In this document: positions 17,516 to 27,141 of the stretch, in pieces
How the letters are laid out: each line of letters begins with the position of its first letter
How positions within the stretch are numbered: the first letter of the stretch is position 1
DNA from: Crocinitomicaceae bacterium
GTDB lineage: Bacteria; Bacteroidota; Bacteroidia; Flavobacteriales_D; Crocinitomicaceae
Direction of reading: 5' to 3'
NCBI GenBank assembly: GCA_020635955.1
Contig: JACJYW010000014.1
Coordinates: 1 to 64,000 of the forward strand
Length of the DNA: 64,000 bases
Translations under genes and position numbers: made by a program
Notes under the pieces: generated by a model
What the model was told of the DNA's origin: nothing
The model's database searches: none
What the model saw: only the letters and a program-made list of their open reading frames with translations

Positions 17516-19387
17516 ATGAAAGGCTTACTCTCCTTGTTAGGTGTATTGGCACTAACTAATCTTTTTGCTGCATTGACCCCAACTTATAATGACATACTCA
17601 TACCTATGAGTGATAGTAAAAACCTATCTGCAGATGTCTATATTCCAACCGGAACCGTAACTGGTGAAGTTATTTTGATCCAAACACCTTATAATAAAAA
17701 CGCTTTTGAAGTGTCGTTACCTTTCAAGATCTGGAACAACACTTTGTTAGATGCGCAGCCATTTATTTTTGTGGTGGTTGATTGGAGAGGTTTTTATGGT
17801 TCGGCTGCAGCTGCAGTTGCTCAACCGGACAGAGGTCAGGATGCCTATGATATATGCGATTGGATCGTAGCCCAAAGCTGGCACGGAGACCGAATAGGCA
17901 CCTGGGGACCTTCTGCGTTAGGAGGAATTCAGTACCAATTGATAGAGAAACATCACCCTAATCACACCTGTGCTGTACCTCAGGTCAATACCGGTATGCA
18001 GGATTACAAAAGATACTTCTATGGAGGAGTATTGGAACAAGCTAAGCTGGAACAATTAGATGCACTGGGTTATGGTTTATCCACTACCGTATATGCCAAT
18101 GTTTATGACAGTCCATATTGGGATTATGCCAAGCTTTTAACCTGGTATGCGGATGACATTCAAATTCCAACACTTCAACAAGGCGGATGGTATGATCACA
18201 CGATTGATGCCATGATGGATTTTTATAAGGATTCAAGAAATTATGCCAATGCTTCAGTTCAGGACGAACAATGGTTATTGGTTGGACCGTGGGTACATGG
18301 GGGTTCAGGTGCAGCTTATATAGGATCAAATGTGCAGGGCGAATTGACCTACCCTACCGCCGAAGCTAAATCTGATACTATGGCTTGGGATTTCTTTGAA
18401 TATTATTTACTCGATTCAGCTAACGGATGGACCTCAACACCAAAGATCACGTATTTTGACATGGGCGGTACTGATGATTGGTTAACGTCCAATGCTGATG
18501 ATATTGCCAGTACATCAACAGATGTATTATACCTGGACCAAAACAATAGATTGATATCTTCATTTGGTTCTTATTCATCTTCATTTGTTTCTGTTCCATC
18601 TGATCCATCACCTACTATTGGTGGAGCCACCTTACATTCAACTTTGGATCAGGGTCCTTACGATCAAAATTCTTTGGATAGCAGATCAGACATCATCACC
18701 TTTGAAACGGATGATCTAACCCAGGATGTAACCATTACAGGAAGAATTCAATTGGATCTTTGGATAAGCGCAGATCAGGCAGATTGTGATGTTGCTGTGC
18801 GTTTGACGGATAAATATCCAACAGGTGAAAGTATGCTGATCACGGACGGTATCAAACGATTGCGTTTTAGAAACAATGACTATACTCAATCTGGAGAAGT
18901 TTTCATGACACCAGGGAACATTTATAATGTACAAGTTGACCTTCCTTTTACCAGATATACCTGGAAAGCCGGACACCAAATTAAGATCTACATTTCAGGT
19001 AATAACGCTATTCGCTTTAATGTGAATTTGCAAGATGGGGGAACAATGTATCAAACCGGAACAGGCAATTCAGCAAACATTACGGTGCATCATGATGCTA
19101 GTTATCCTTCTAAGATCATTTTGCCTGGAAACAACTCATTTTTACAAATAGCAGATCAGGGTCCTTCATTCAATATCTATCCTAATCCTGCAAATAATGA
19201 ACTTAACATTACCGGAATCACAGATATCGAATCTTATAAATTGGTAGATTTGAGCGGTAAATTAGTTGAACAGGGACAGTTGAATCAATCCATCCTAAGT
19301 ATAGATCATCTTGAAGCCGGAGTCTACATTATATCATTAAAAGACAAATCCGGAAACTGGCATCAACAAAAGTTTACAAAGCTTTAA
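17516..19387 (+). CDS. CocE/NonD-family (S15-like) secreted hydrolase with T9SS sorting domain
   Basis: A 623-residue exported alpha/beta hydrolase. A signal peptide (MKGLLSLLGVLALTNLFA) is followed by an X-Pro dipeptidyl-peptidase/CocE-type catalytic domain with the nucleophile in GPSALGG (S133) and a probable catalytic histidine in VGPWVHGG. A C-terminal beta-sandwich (X-Pro dipeptidyl-peptidase C-terminal domain) follows. The last 75 residues form a type IX secretion (Por) sorting domain beginning FNIYPNPANNELNI. It probably cleaves an ester, amide or proline dipeptide outside the cell; the exact substrate cannot be deduced. The ATG at 17516 is preferred to an in-frame TTG nine bases earlier because it opens the signal peptide. 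Confidence 0.87.
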   Translation: MKGLLSLLGVLALTNLFAALTPTYNDILIPMSDSKNLSADVYIPTGTVTGEVILIQTPYNKNAFEVSLPFKIWNNTLLDAQPFIFVVVDWRGFYGSAAAAVAQPDRGQDAYDICDWIVAQSWHGDRIGTWGPSALGGIQYQLIEKHHPNHTCAVPQVNTGMQDYKRYFYGGVLEQAKLEQLDALGYGLSTTVYANVYDSPYWDYAKLLTWYADDIQIPTLQQGGWYDHTIDAMMDFYKDSRNYANASVQDEQWLLVGPWVHGGSGAAYIGSNVQGELTYPTAEAKSDTMAWDFFEYYLLDSANGWTSTPKITYFDMGGTDDWLTSNADDIASTSTDVLYLDQNNRLISSFGSYSSSFVSVPSDPSPTIGGATLHSTLDQGPYDQNSLDSRSDIITFETDDLTQDVTITGRIQLDLWISADQADCDVAVRLTDKYPTGESMLITDGIKRLRFRNNDYTQSGEVFMTPGNIYNVQVDLPFTRYTWKAGHQIKIYISGNNAIRFNVNLQDGGTMYQTGTGNSANITVHHDASYPSKIILPGNNSFLQIADQGPSFNIYPNPANNELNITGITDIESYKLVDLSGKLVEQGQLNQSILSIDHLEAGVYIISLKDKSGNWHQQKFTKL

Positions 19388-19396
19388 AGATCACAT

Positions 19397-19939
19397 ATGC
19401 ACAAAGGAAGAATTACAATTGCTGTTTTAGCCGGAATTGGCGTTTTATGTTCCATCATGCCATGGAGGGTAATTGAAATTCCATATATGGGTATTCCCGG
19501 TCTGGGAGATAATTTGAATGGACTAATTCAGATGGGAACTGATGTAAAATTAGGCTTTGTAACAATTACCCTTTTTCTAGTCATAGGTCTACTTGCTTTA
19601 GTAGGAAAAAAAGACAAAATGATCGCCAAGGGATTTCCAAAAATGGGGGTTTTGATCATCTCAGGACTCTTAGTCCTTTTTCATCTTATAGTTGCTGTTG
19701 CCTTCACCATTAATGATTTTCAATCTCCAGCATGGGGCCTTTATTTGGCAGCAATAGTTTCTTTGCTAACCATGGGAGTTCCATTCCTTTTCAAATCAGA
19801 TGGTTCCTTAACTGTTCCTACTTCAAAGGAAATTGAAAAAGAAATTGAAGTCAATGCTGACATCATTGAAGATCAGGTTGAAAAAATTGAAGCTAAGATC
19901 GAAGATAAATTTGATAAGGACAAAGAGGAAGAAAAGTGA
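19397..19939 (+). CDS. Small polytopic membrane protein with charged C-terminal tail
   Basis: A 180-residue protein with four predicted transmembrane helices (about 6-22, 54-72, 84-104, 113-130) and a highly charged, probably coiled-coil C-terminal tail made almost only of K, E, D and I (from about residue 145). It starts nine bases after the secreted hydrolase stop and so may be co-transcribed with it, although functional linkage is not evident. No recognised family. Confidence 0.65.
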   Translation: MHKGRITIAVLAGIGVLCSIMPWRVIEIPYMGIPGLGDNLNGLIQMGTDVKLGFVTITLFLVIGLLALVGKKDKMIAKGFPKMGVLIISGLLVLFHLIVAVAFTINDFQSPAWGLYLAAIVSLLTMGVPFLFKSDGSLTVPTSKEIEKEIEVNADIIEDQVEKIEAKIEDKFDKDKEEEK

Positions 19940-19956
19940 TCGTCTTGATCTAAAGA

Positions 19957-20817
19957 CTATTTATAGCTTTTCATCACTTCCATGGCCGGTGCATTTCTGT
20001 ACTGCTTCATTAATCCAATAAACAAGGTATCACCCACTATATGGTCATAAGATTGAAGAATGGAAAGAAGTGATTTGTCCTTTAGTCTACAACATTGCTG
20101 ATAATTCTTTACTACATCTCTAAATCTGATCTGGTATTTCTCTTTCAATTGCTGATCAATCGTAAAGAAAAAGCTACTACTACCCCAATACATATCTCCA
20201 TAATTATGGGCCTTCACCAAACTGTCAGAGATTTCAATATGAGTTAATGTGCTACTACCATAACTATCCAACGTAGATGAAATCTTTGCTCGATAAAGGG
20301 AATCAAAAGAATCATCTGTATAATATCCCATATTTATCATGATCTGCCGGCTCATGTAAGTGGCATATCCTTCTGAAAACCACTTGTTCTTTTTACCTAC
20401 AAAGGGTTGAGAAAGATGAGAGATCTCATGCGGAGCTACCCAATCAGATAAAAAATCTTCCAGCGGCATGGCCGGATTTACATAAAATCTCACCGATTGT
20501 TTCTTTCCTCTGATGGTGTGACCGAAGTGAACCGCACTAATTCCCCTGTCTATTCTGGCAAAATGGATGTACAGATCAAAAGGATAATTACCAATGGTTA
20601 CCGTGGTAGCATCTACGACCTTCGTGATCCAGGTTTTCAATTTGCTTTTATCTTCATCATTGAAACCATCTTCGTAGATCCAAAAGATCTTGTGATTACC
20701 ATAAGCAGTATAATCCTGCTCTTCTATAGATTCTGAAACTACTTCAGGCTCTTTTTGATCAGAGGTTGAACAAGCGTTCAAAAAGCAACCCAATAATAAA
20801 GCAGAGATCAAGCGCAT
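19957..20817 (-). CDS. Lipoprotein with gluzincin-type HExxH motif
   Basis: A 286-residue lipoprotein: signal MRLISALLLGCFLNAC with the lipidated cysteine at position 16, then an acidic linker and a domain containing HEISH followed by GKKNKWFSEGYATY. The HExxH plus downstream E in the WxxEG(x)A(x)Y context is the signature of gluzincin metallopeptidases (M1/M61-like), so zinc binding and peptidase activity are likely. The start overlaps the stop of the upstream gene by one base (TAATG), which sets it; an ATG further upstream at 20889 lies inside that gene. Last gene of a three-gene envelope operon. Confidence 0.75.
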   Translation of the reverse strand: MRLISALLLGCFLNACSTSDQKEPEVVSESIEEQDYTAYGNHKIFWIYEDGFNDEDKSKLKTWITKVVDATTVTIGNYPFDLYIHFARIDRGISAVHFGHTIRGKKQSVRFYVNPAMPLEDFLSDWVAPHEISHLSQPFVGKKNKWFSEGYATYMSRQIMINMGYYTDDSFDSLYRAKISSTLDSYGSSTLTHIEISDSLVKAHNYGDMYWGSSSFFFTIDQQLKEKYQIRFRDVVKNYQQCCRLKDKSLLSILQSYDHIVGDTLFIGLMKQYRNAPAMEVMKSYK

Positions 20818-21104
20818 TATAATACAATTGCTTGAATAGATGCACCTAACATATATGGGATGGTGAAGTAAGGTAGTGCCAAAATCCAATCGATCTCTTT
20901 CTTTTTAACAGCAGTGTATACAAGAATTGCATGTGCAGGAACGACAAGAAAAATGGAAAAAACAGCAACTTTAATTCCGGCTGATCCTAGAAAATGATTG
21001 TTGATCTCTTGAGGAATATTAGCTGAATACACCATTACGGCATTCATAAAAATTACAATGTAGGCACAAACGATAATGGCAACTATTCCAAGGGCTAATC
21101 TCAT
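20817..21104 (-). CDS. Small integral membrane protein
   Basis: A 95-residue protein with three predicted transmembrane helices (about 2-24, 42-63, 76-93) and very short loops. It is the middle gene of a coupled operon: its ATG overlaps the TGA of the upstream secreted protein gene (ATGA), and its TAA overlaps the ATG of the metalloprotease-like lipoprotein. No family is recognised; the operon context suggests a role in envelope function. Confidence 0.65.
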   Translation of the reverse strand: MRLALGIVAIIVCAYIVIFMNAVMVYSANIPQEINNHFLGSAGIKVAVFSIFLVVPAHAILVYTAVKKKEIDWILALPYFTIPYMLGASIQAIVL

Positions 21105-21829
21105 TCAGTTTTCTCTTCAGTTTTTACTTTCTGATAACTATCATAGGTCACCAGACATTTTGTAAAAATAACTGAATTCCATTCTTGTTTTGTAGGATTC
21201 AAAACATAGGTTACTAATCCGTCACCATTGTCATCAAATTCTTCTCTTTTTTCAATGTTCTCAATTGATCTTTCTCCCTTCAATGTCATTTCTACCTCTT
21301 TCATTTCCATTCCACCGGATGTAAACTGAACCACATTAACACTATATGCTCCTTCATCAGTATAGGTGAACAAAGCGTAGGATGATTTATTGATCTTGAT
21401 CAGTTTATGCGGAGCTGAACCTTTTTTAAACAAATAAGTTTTGAATGGGATCAAGAAATAGTATATATCTTCTTCGAGTGTACAAGGAACCGAGTCATTT
21501 TCCATAACCCCATGCATCCAACCGTTACGAACGGTGTATTTGGAGTTTTCGCGAACTTCAGATTTGGGCATGGTCATTAGTTTATTCTTCTGAAGATAAA
21601 TACCACTTTCGTCAATGATCATCCAGTCTCCAGCTGCCACTCTCGCTTCCTTTCCTGCCTCTTCTTTCAATTCAAACTTGCCAAACTTATCCTGATCAAA
21701 TTGATTTACTGCATCTAATACCTGAAATGAGCCATTGTGGAAATAATACGAAAAGATATCGCTATCTTGTGCCCAACTCGCGCAAACAACAGACAGAAAA
21801 AGTAATGTAAAAAGCTTTTTCATTTTCAT
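21101..21829 (-). CDS. Secreted protein of unknown function
   Basis: A 242-residue protein with a signal peptide (MKMKKLFTLLFLSVVCASWAQ) and a mature part of short beta strands and charged turns. No catalytic motif or known domain is recognised. The alternate ATG six bases downstream would give the same signal peptide. It is the first gene of a three-gene operon; its start is only 18 bases from the divergent recJ start, so the two promoters must overlap or lie inside the coding regions. Confidence 0.62.
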   Translation of the reverse strand: MKMKKLFTLLFLSVVCASWAQDSDIFSYYFHNGSFQVLDAVNQFDQDKFGKFELKEEAGKEARVAAGDWMIIDESGIYLQKNKLMTMPKSEVRENSKYTVRNGWMHGVMENDSVPCTLEEDIYYFLIPFKTYLFKKGSAPHKLIKINKSSYALFTYTDEGAYSVNVVQFTSGGMEMKEVEMTLKGERSIENIEKREEFDDNGDGLVTYVLNPTKQEWNSVIFTKCLVTYDSYQKVKTEEKTE

Positions 21830-21847
21830 TTTAATTTCATTAAAGGT

Positions 21848-23581
21848 ATGGAAAAAAGGTGGGTTATCAAAGCAGAGCCGGAGCGAGAAACAGTAGCAAA
21901 ACTTATAGAAGAACTTGGTGTTTCACGACCCATTGCGGTTATTTTGGCCCAACGGGGTATCCATACATTTCAAGAAGCTAAAGCATTTTTCAGGCCAGAA
22001 ATTCAAGATTTACATGACCCCTTTCTAATGAAAGGAATGCAGGATGCAGTTAATCGAATTGAGCAAGCCATTGCTTCCAATGAAAATATTCTTGTTTACG
22101 GTGATTATGATGTAGATGGAACCACTGCAGTGGCATTGATGTACAGCTTCCTTACACGGGATTATGAGCAAGTGGGCTATTATATACCGGATAGATATTC
22201 AGAAGGATATGGGATCTCACAAGCCGGAATTGAATTTGCTGAAGACAACAGTTTTTCACTCGTCATTGCTCTGGATTGCGGGATCAAAGAAGTTGAACTT
22301 ATTGCTGAAGCTAAAAACAGAGGAGTTGATTTTATTGTATGCGATCACCATACTCCTGGCGCAGTAATACCAGATGCTATCATACTGAATCCAAAACAAA
22401 AAGATTGTTACTATCCTTATAAAGAACTTTGTGGATGTGGTGTTGGCTTCAAATTGATACAGGCCATTAATCAAAGCAGGAATCAGGAGATAGATACCAT
22501 ATTTGAATATCTGGACCTTGTGATGGTGGCCATTGGTGCCGATATTGTTCCTATGACTGGTGAAAACCGGATCCTGGCCTATTATGGTTTGCACGTACTC
22601 AATAATACGCCGCGAATAGGCTTTCAAAGACTGCTAGAACTCGCAAATAAAACAGGTGAATTAAGTGTAACTGACGTGGTATTTTCCATAGCTCCACGCA
22701 TCAATGCAGCAGGTAGAATAGAATCAGGTAATCAAGCCGTGCAATTGCTTTTAGCCAAAACTTTTGAAGAGGTGGATGAGATCTCCAAGACGATCAATGC
22801 ACACAACGAAACACGTAAGGGCTTAGATAAAGAAATTACAGACGAAGCTCTAAAAATGATCCAGGAAGATGATTGGCTGTTGAATGCAACCTCAACAGTA
22901 GTTTTCAATGAAACCTGGCACAAAGGGGTTGTTGGTATCGTTGCTTCTAGATTAACTGAAACCTATTATCGACCTACAATCGTTCTAACTGAATCCAATG
23001 GATTTGCTGTTGGATCTGCGCGTTCTGTGAAAGGGTTCAATATATATGAAGCTATAGATCAATGTTCAGATCTTCTAACTCAATTTGGTGGTCACTTTTA
23101 TGCAGCAGGCTTGACCATGGAGCTGGAGAATGTTGTTCCGTTCAAATTAAAGTTCAATGAAATTGTTGCGGCCAGCATCTCAAAAAAACAACTGGTACCG
23201 GAAATCGAAATTGATTGTGCCATTGATTTCAGAGACATTTTTGAAGAGCAAAGAAGCAGCATTCCAAGGTTTTATCGCGTAATGAAACAATTGGCACCTT
23301 TTGGGCCGGGAAATATGAGGCCTGTGTTCGTAAGTAGAAATGTCAAAGACACTGGCTCATCAAGGATATTAAAAGATGAACACCTGAAACTTTCTATAAT
23401 GCAAGAAGATTATCCCGATATCGTCATGAACGGAATAGCCTTTGGAATGTCCGAATGGTATACATCATTGCAAGAAGGACTGGTTGATATCGTTTATACG
23501 ATCGAGGAAAATTACTGGAATGGCAATGTAAGTCTGCAATTGATGGTGAAGGATATTAGGAAAAGCAAACCAATTTTCTAG
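21848..23581 (+). CDS. recJ: Single-stranded-DNA exonuclease RecJ
   Basis: A 577-residue 5'-3' exonuclease used in recombination and mismatch repair. The DHH-family metal motifs are intact: YGDYDVDGTT (D86, D88, D90), DCGIKE, VCDHHTPG, then the DHHA1 region with GSARS and FGGHFYAAG, and a C-terminal OB-fold ending around residue 570. Length is normal for the family. The gene is divergent from the three-gene envelope operon and ends in a four-base convergent overlap with the DUF3667 gene. Confidence 0.95.
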   Translation: MEKRWVIKAEPERETVAKLIEELGVSRPIAVILAQRGIHTFQEAKAFFRPEIQDLHDPFLMKGMQDAVNRIEQAIASNENILVYGDYDVDGTTAVALMYSFLTRDYEQVGYYIPDRYSEGYGISQAGIEFAEDNSFSLVIALDCGIKEVELIAEAKNRGVDFIVCDHHTPGAVIPDAIILNPKQKDCYYPYKELCGCGVGFKLIQAINQSRNQEIDTIFEYLDLVMVAIGADIVPMTGENRILAYYGLHVLNNTPRIGFQRLLELANKTGELSVTDVVFSIAPRINAAGRIESGNQAVQLLLAKTFEEVDEISKTINAHNETRKGLDKEITDEALKMIQEDDWLLNATSTVVFNETWHKGVVGIVASRLTETYYRPTIVLTESNGFAVGSARSVKGFNIYEAIDQCSDLLTQFGGHFYAAGLTMELENVVPFKLKFNEIVAASISKKQLVPEIEIDCAIDFRDIFEEQRSSIPRFYRVMKQLAPFGPGNMRPVFVSRNVKDTGSSRILKDEHLKLSIMQEDYPDIVMNGIAFGMSEWYTSLQEGLVDIVYTIEENYWNGNVSLQLMVKDIRKSKPIF

Positions 23582-24474
23582 AATAGCATGATTGAAATTA
23601 AAAGAGTGACAAAGACAAATACTACGAAAGTCAGAAAATAGATCAATGCTATAAAAATGGACTTAACAATGGCCATGACTACAGAGGTTTCGTAATATCT
23701 TTTAACTCCTGCAATCAAATAGATCAACATATATAAAATTCCAATCAATTGGGGTAGACCAGAATTGATGACCATGGAAATGACCATGGTAAACCATAGC
23801 ATCAAAAAGAAAAATGAATGGAAGTAAACACCATAGATCAAATGCTCCATGTAATCAAATTTCTTATTCAAAAAGAACAGCCATAGAATAACTCCAAAAG
23901 CAGGCAGGAAGAAGAAGAGCATGATGGATATATTATTTTGTATGTACTCAACAAAAGACTTTCCATCTGCAGCCACTCTTAACATTCTTTTCCAAAGATT
24001 TTTTTGAAAACTAGACTTCTCATTTTTAATCGCAGGAATTTCGTCAAGTCGATCTTCTTCAATCATTCTCTTTAGAGTATCTATCTGCATTGCAAAGGGT
24101 TGAAAACCAATATCAAGTCTCACACTATCATCTTGTATTTTCTGGGGATCTGGAGAATCTGCTGAGCCTATATTAAGTTGGATTCCTTCTCGCATAGATA
24201 ATGTCAGGAAAAACAAAGCCGAAAAGAACAAGTACAATCGAAGTGGCGCAACAAAACTCTGTCTTTTACCTTCTCTATACTCCTTTGAAACCTTACCCGG
24301 TTTGGTAATGAGTGGGATGATCGTATTAAAGAACTTAGAATCCCAGGATAAAAAGGCAGAAGCCAGTTCACCCATCATAGATTTGAAGGTGAGTCGTTCT
24401 TTGTTCTTTTGACCACAGTTTGAACAATACTTTTGATCCTCCTGAATGCTATGTCCGCAATTTTTACAATTCAT
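23578..24474 (-). CDS. DUF3667 zinc-ribbon membrane protein
   Basis: A 298-residue protein with an N-terminal zinc ribbon (CKNCGHSI...CSNCGQKN, residues 3-22), the family-typical segment TKPGKVSKEYREGKRQ, and several transmembrane helices (about 76-94, 185-205, 217-240, 245-262, 270-296). These features define DUF3667, a widespread Bacteroidota family of unknown role. It starts in a one-base overlap (TAATG) with the upstream lipoprotein gene and is therefore likely to be translated with it. Confidence 0.88.
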   Translation of the reverse strand: MNCKNCGHSIQEDQKYCSNCGQKNKERLTFKSMMGELASAFLSWDSKFFNTIIPLITKPGKVSKEYREGKRQSFVAPLRLYLFFSALFFLTLSMREGIQLNIGSADSPDPQKIQDDSVRLDIGFQPFAMQIDTLKRMIEEDRLDEIPAIKNEKSSFQKNLWKRMLRVAADGKSFVEYIQNNISIMLFFFLPAFGVILWLFFLNKKFDYMEHLIYGVYFHSFFFLMLWFTMVISMVINSGLPQLIGILYMLIYLIAGVKRYYETSVVMAIVKSIFIALIYFLTFVVFVFVTLLISIMLF

Positions 24475-25676
24475 TAGAAATCTGCATCTGATTCATCCGG
24501 TAATAAATTGAATCTGTCAGGGTTAGAAGTATACAAAAGTTCTCTTCCTTCCTCACCAACTTTGAACTTATAAAGCCCTTCATTGACTTTATCTACATTG
24601 TAAACAACGTAGCTACCCTGCTCTTCATGTTCTACAACAGTTTCACCTATGTATGGATCACTAGCGCTTGCAGCCCCCATAAATAAACCTCTTTCCACGA
24701 AGAAAAATTTATTTTCATTTATTTTCTCAAAATACACCATCATACCATCTACTGCATCAAAAGTTGTGCGGTGTGATACTGACCAATTGATTGTTTCGCC
24801 AGCTAAAGTATTTTCCTTAAATGTAATGATATCATTCTCAACCATCAAAGTGTCACCTTTTACTATTGACAACAAGTAAAATGTCTTTGGAATAGCTGAA
24901 AATGCTGCCGGTGTTTCGCAAATCGTCTCAACATAAGTAGGAGTTCCTCTTAAAGAAGGATTCTTTGAAAGATCCCAAATTTTTCGGTATTTAAAGTTGG
25001 CTACCAATTCACAGTTGTTATATACATTTTCTTCATGCATTACCGCTACCCATTCGCGATTATTCAACACCTGCAAACTTTCAGTGATACCATCAAACCC
25101 TTCGCAAATTCCTCCTTCTCCTCTTACGATAAAATTAACATCTGTTGCCCTGGGATCATTATCCGCGAAATGATAAACCACATACCCATTATCAACTGAA
25201 GTTCTATATCCTCCAGTGTTTGCAAGTACAAACCATTTATCCCCCGGAAAGTCATAATCAGGCGCTTCTTCAAATCTCCCGGATAAAAAGGTATAATTAC
25301 CATCAAATCTTTGAGCAAAAACTTGTGCAGCATCTCCGGCAACACCATCCAAACCAGTATTTTCAATTCGTTGAGAGGAATTGATGATCACACAATAATC
25401 CTCAGTGTATTCGTCTCTATTTTCCTCAAAGTTCACCACAAAATAATCGTCCATTACTAAAAAAACAGAACCATTGATCTCAACGCCTGCCTCATCCATC
25501 ATTTGTTGACGAGCACTTATGTATGATGCAATCAAAGAATCAGGATTTGAACCATCAATTTTAATCAAGGACTCATCCTGGTTGTTTTCATTGTCCTGAT
25601 CGTGTTGTACTTCTACTGAATTTCCACCACAAGAATAAAACATTAGGATGCTTGAAAAAAGTATTAAGAATCTCAT
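24474..25676 (-). CDS. Lipoprotein of unknown function
   Basis: A 400-residue lipoprotein starting MRFLILFSSILMFYSC with the lipid-attachment cysteine at residue 16 followed by glycines. The mature part begins with an acidic, asparagine-rich linker and is then mostly beta, with several cysteines (for example in GGICEGFD, NNCELV, ETICETP) that could form disulfides in the periplasm. No known domain is recognised. The ATG is preferred over a GTG two codons upstream. Coupled with the DUF3667 gene downstream. Confidence 0.65.
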   Translation of the reverse strand: MRFLILFSSILMFYSCGGNSVEVQHDQDNENNQDESLIKIDGSNPDSLIASYISARQQMMDEAGVEINGSVFLVMDDYFVVNFEENRDEYTEDYCVIINSSQRIENTGLDGVAGDAAQVFAQRFDGNYTFLSGRFEEAPDYDFPGDKWFVLANTGGYRTSVDNGYVVYHFADNDPRATDVNFIVRGEGGICEGFDGITESLQVLNNREWVAVMHEENVYNNCELVANFKYRKIWDLSKNPSLRGTPTYVETICETPAAFSAIPKTFYLLSIVKGDTLMVENDIITFKENTLAGETINWSVSHRTTFDAVDGMMVYFEKINENKFFFVERGLFMGAASASDPYIGETVVEHEEQGSYVVYNVDKVNEGLYKFKVGEEGRELLYTSNPDRFNLLPDESDADF

Positions 25677-25729
25677 ATCCACTGATTTTATACATCAACT
25701 AAGCTAGAAATTATTTGCAACTTTGCTAT

Positions 25730-26971
25730 ATGGCAAACTTACTGATCAAAAATATCAAGGGATTGGCTGGAATCCTTGAAGACAATACCGGTCCGTTGAG
25801 AGGAGAGGCATTGGGGAAATTAGAGGTAATTGAAAATGCATTTTTAGCCATTGAAGATGGGAAGATCTCTATGTATGGAAAAATGGAAGATCTTTCTGGC
25901 GTCACCGATTGGACGAATCTGGAGATCATTGATGCTGATGGAAAATATGTTCTTCCCGCCTTTTGTGATTCACACACGCATTTGGTTTTCGCTAAGACCA
26001 GAGAAGAAGAATTTGTTGATCGCATTAAGGGATTGAGCTATGAAGAGATCGGTAAAAAAGGTGGTGGAATCCTAAATTCTGCTCGCAAATTAGCCGATAT
26101 GCCAGAAGAGCAATTGGTTGAAGATGCTTTGAAAAGATTAGTATTAGTAAAAAGTCAGGGGACAGGCGCTATTGAGATCAAAAGTGGCTATGGATTATCA
26201 GTAGAAGCTGAATTGAAAATGCTCAGAGTGATCAAAAAATTGAAAGAATTGTCAGATGTGACGATCAAAGCTACTTTCCTTGGTGCTCACGCTTTTCCAA
26301 CCGAATATAAAGGTGGACGTGAAGATGAATACGTTGATCTGATCATTAATGAAATGTTGCCAAAAGTAGCGGCTGAAGGATTAGCCGATTACATTGATGC
26401 TTTTTGTGAACGAAATTACTTCACTACTGAACAGTTGGATAGAATTTTGGCTGCAGGACTGAAAGCAGGTTTAAAACCAAAGATCCATGTGAATCAATTC
26501 TCGATCATGGGAGGAGTTCAGGTAGGAGTAAAATACAATGCGGTATCTGTGGATCATTTAGAAGAACTGAATGATGATGATGTAAAAGCATTAAACGGAA
26601 CATCAACCATTGCAACGGCTTTGCCTATGTGTTCTTTCTTTTTATCTATCCCTTACACACCAATCAGGCAATTGATCGACAATAACGTTGCCGTAAATTT
26701 GGCTTCCGATTTTAATCCCGGAACAACTCCAAGTGGTAATATGCAATTTGTGACAGCCCTTGGATGTATTAAAATGAAAATGACGCCAGAAGAAGCTATC
26801 AACTCCACCACGATTAATGCTGCCTATGCCATGGAACTGGGTAATGAATTGGGGTCAATTACTGTTGGGAAGAAAGCAAATGTGGTGATCACGAAAGAAA
26901 TTCCGTCTTTGAATTTTATTCCATACGCTTTTGGAGAAGACGTGGTGGAACAGACCATTTTGTTTAAATAA
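25730..26971 (+). CDS. hutI: Imidazolonepropionase
   Basis: Hydrolyses imidazolone-5-propionate to N-formimino-L-glutamate, the third step of histidine degradation. The 413-residue amidohydrolase has the metal motif DSHTHLVFAKTREEEF, then KGGGILNSARK, GAIEIKSGYGL, LGAHAFPTEY, VDHLEEL and SDFNPGTTPSGNM. All are characteristic of HutI. The ATG giving MANLLIKNIKG is chosen over an in-frame start five codons upstream. No other hut genes are next to it, so the remaining pathway enzymes must be encoded elsewhere. An inverted repeat follows the gene. Confidence 0.95.
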   Translation: MANLLIKNIKGLAGILEDNTGPLRGEALGKLEVIENAFLAIEDGKISMYGKMEDLSGVTDWTNLEIIDADGKYVLPAFCDSHTHLVFAKTREEEFVDRIKGLSYEEIGKKGGGILNSARKLADMPEEQLVEDALKRLVLVKSQGTGAIEIKSGYGLSVEAELKMLRVIKKLKELSDVTIKATFLGAHAFPTEYKGGREDEYVDLIINEMLPKVAAEGLADYIDAFCERNYFTTEQLDRILAAGLKAGLKPKIHVNQFSIMGGVQVGVKYNAVSVDHLEELNDDDVKALNGTSTIATALPMCSFFLSIPYTPIRQLIDNNVAVNLASDFNPGTTPSGNMQFVTALGCIKMKMTPEEAINSTTINAAYAMELGNELGSITVGKKANVVITKEIPSLNFIPYAFGEDVVEQTILFK

Positions 26972-26977
26972 TTTCTT

Positions 26978-27079
26978 TGTCATTTCGACTGTATCCGTCA
27001 GCCGACGGAGGAATGGAGAAATCTTCATTCACAAGTTGCTCATATGTCTGAAGATTTCTCGACTGCGCTCGAAATGACA
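26978..27079. repeat. REP/MITE-like inverted repeat, copy 2
   Basis: A 102-bp palindromic element with the same outer ends as copy 1: TGTCATTTCGA (26978-26988) and TCGAAATGACA (27069-27079). The inner stem GAGAAATCTTCA (27016-27027) pairs perfectly with TGAAGATTTCTC (27049-27060). A small extra hairpin CCGTCAGCCGACGG lies in the left arm. It starts seven bases after the hutI stop and may also act as a transcription terminator or mRNA-stabilising structure. Confidence 0.9.
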
Positions 27080-27141
27080 AAATGGTGTAAATTAGAAACG
27101 AGTGGATTCATTTACATTAGTATTTACCATTAAAAAATACA

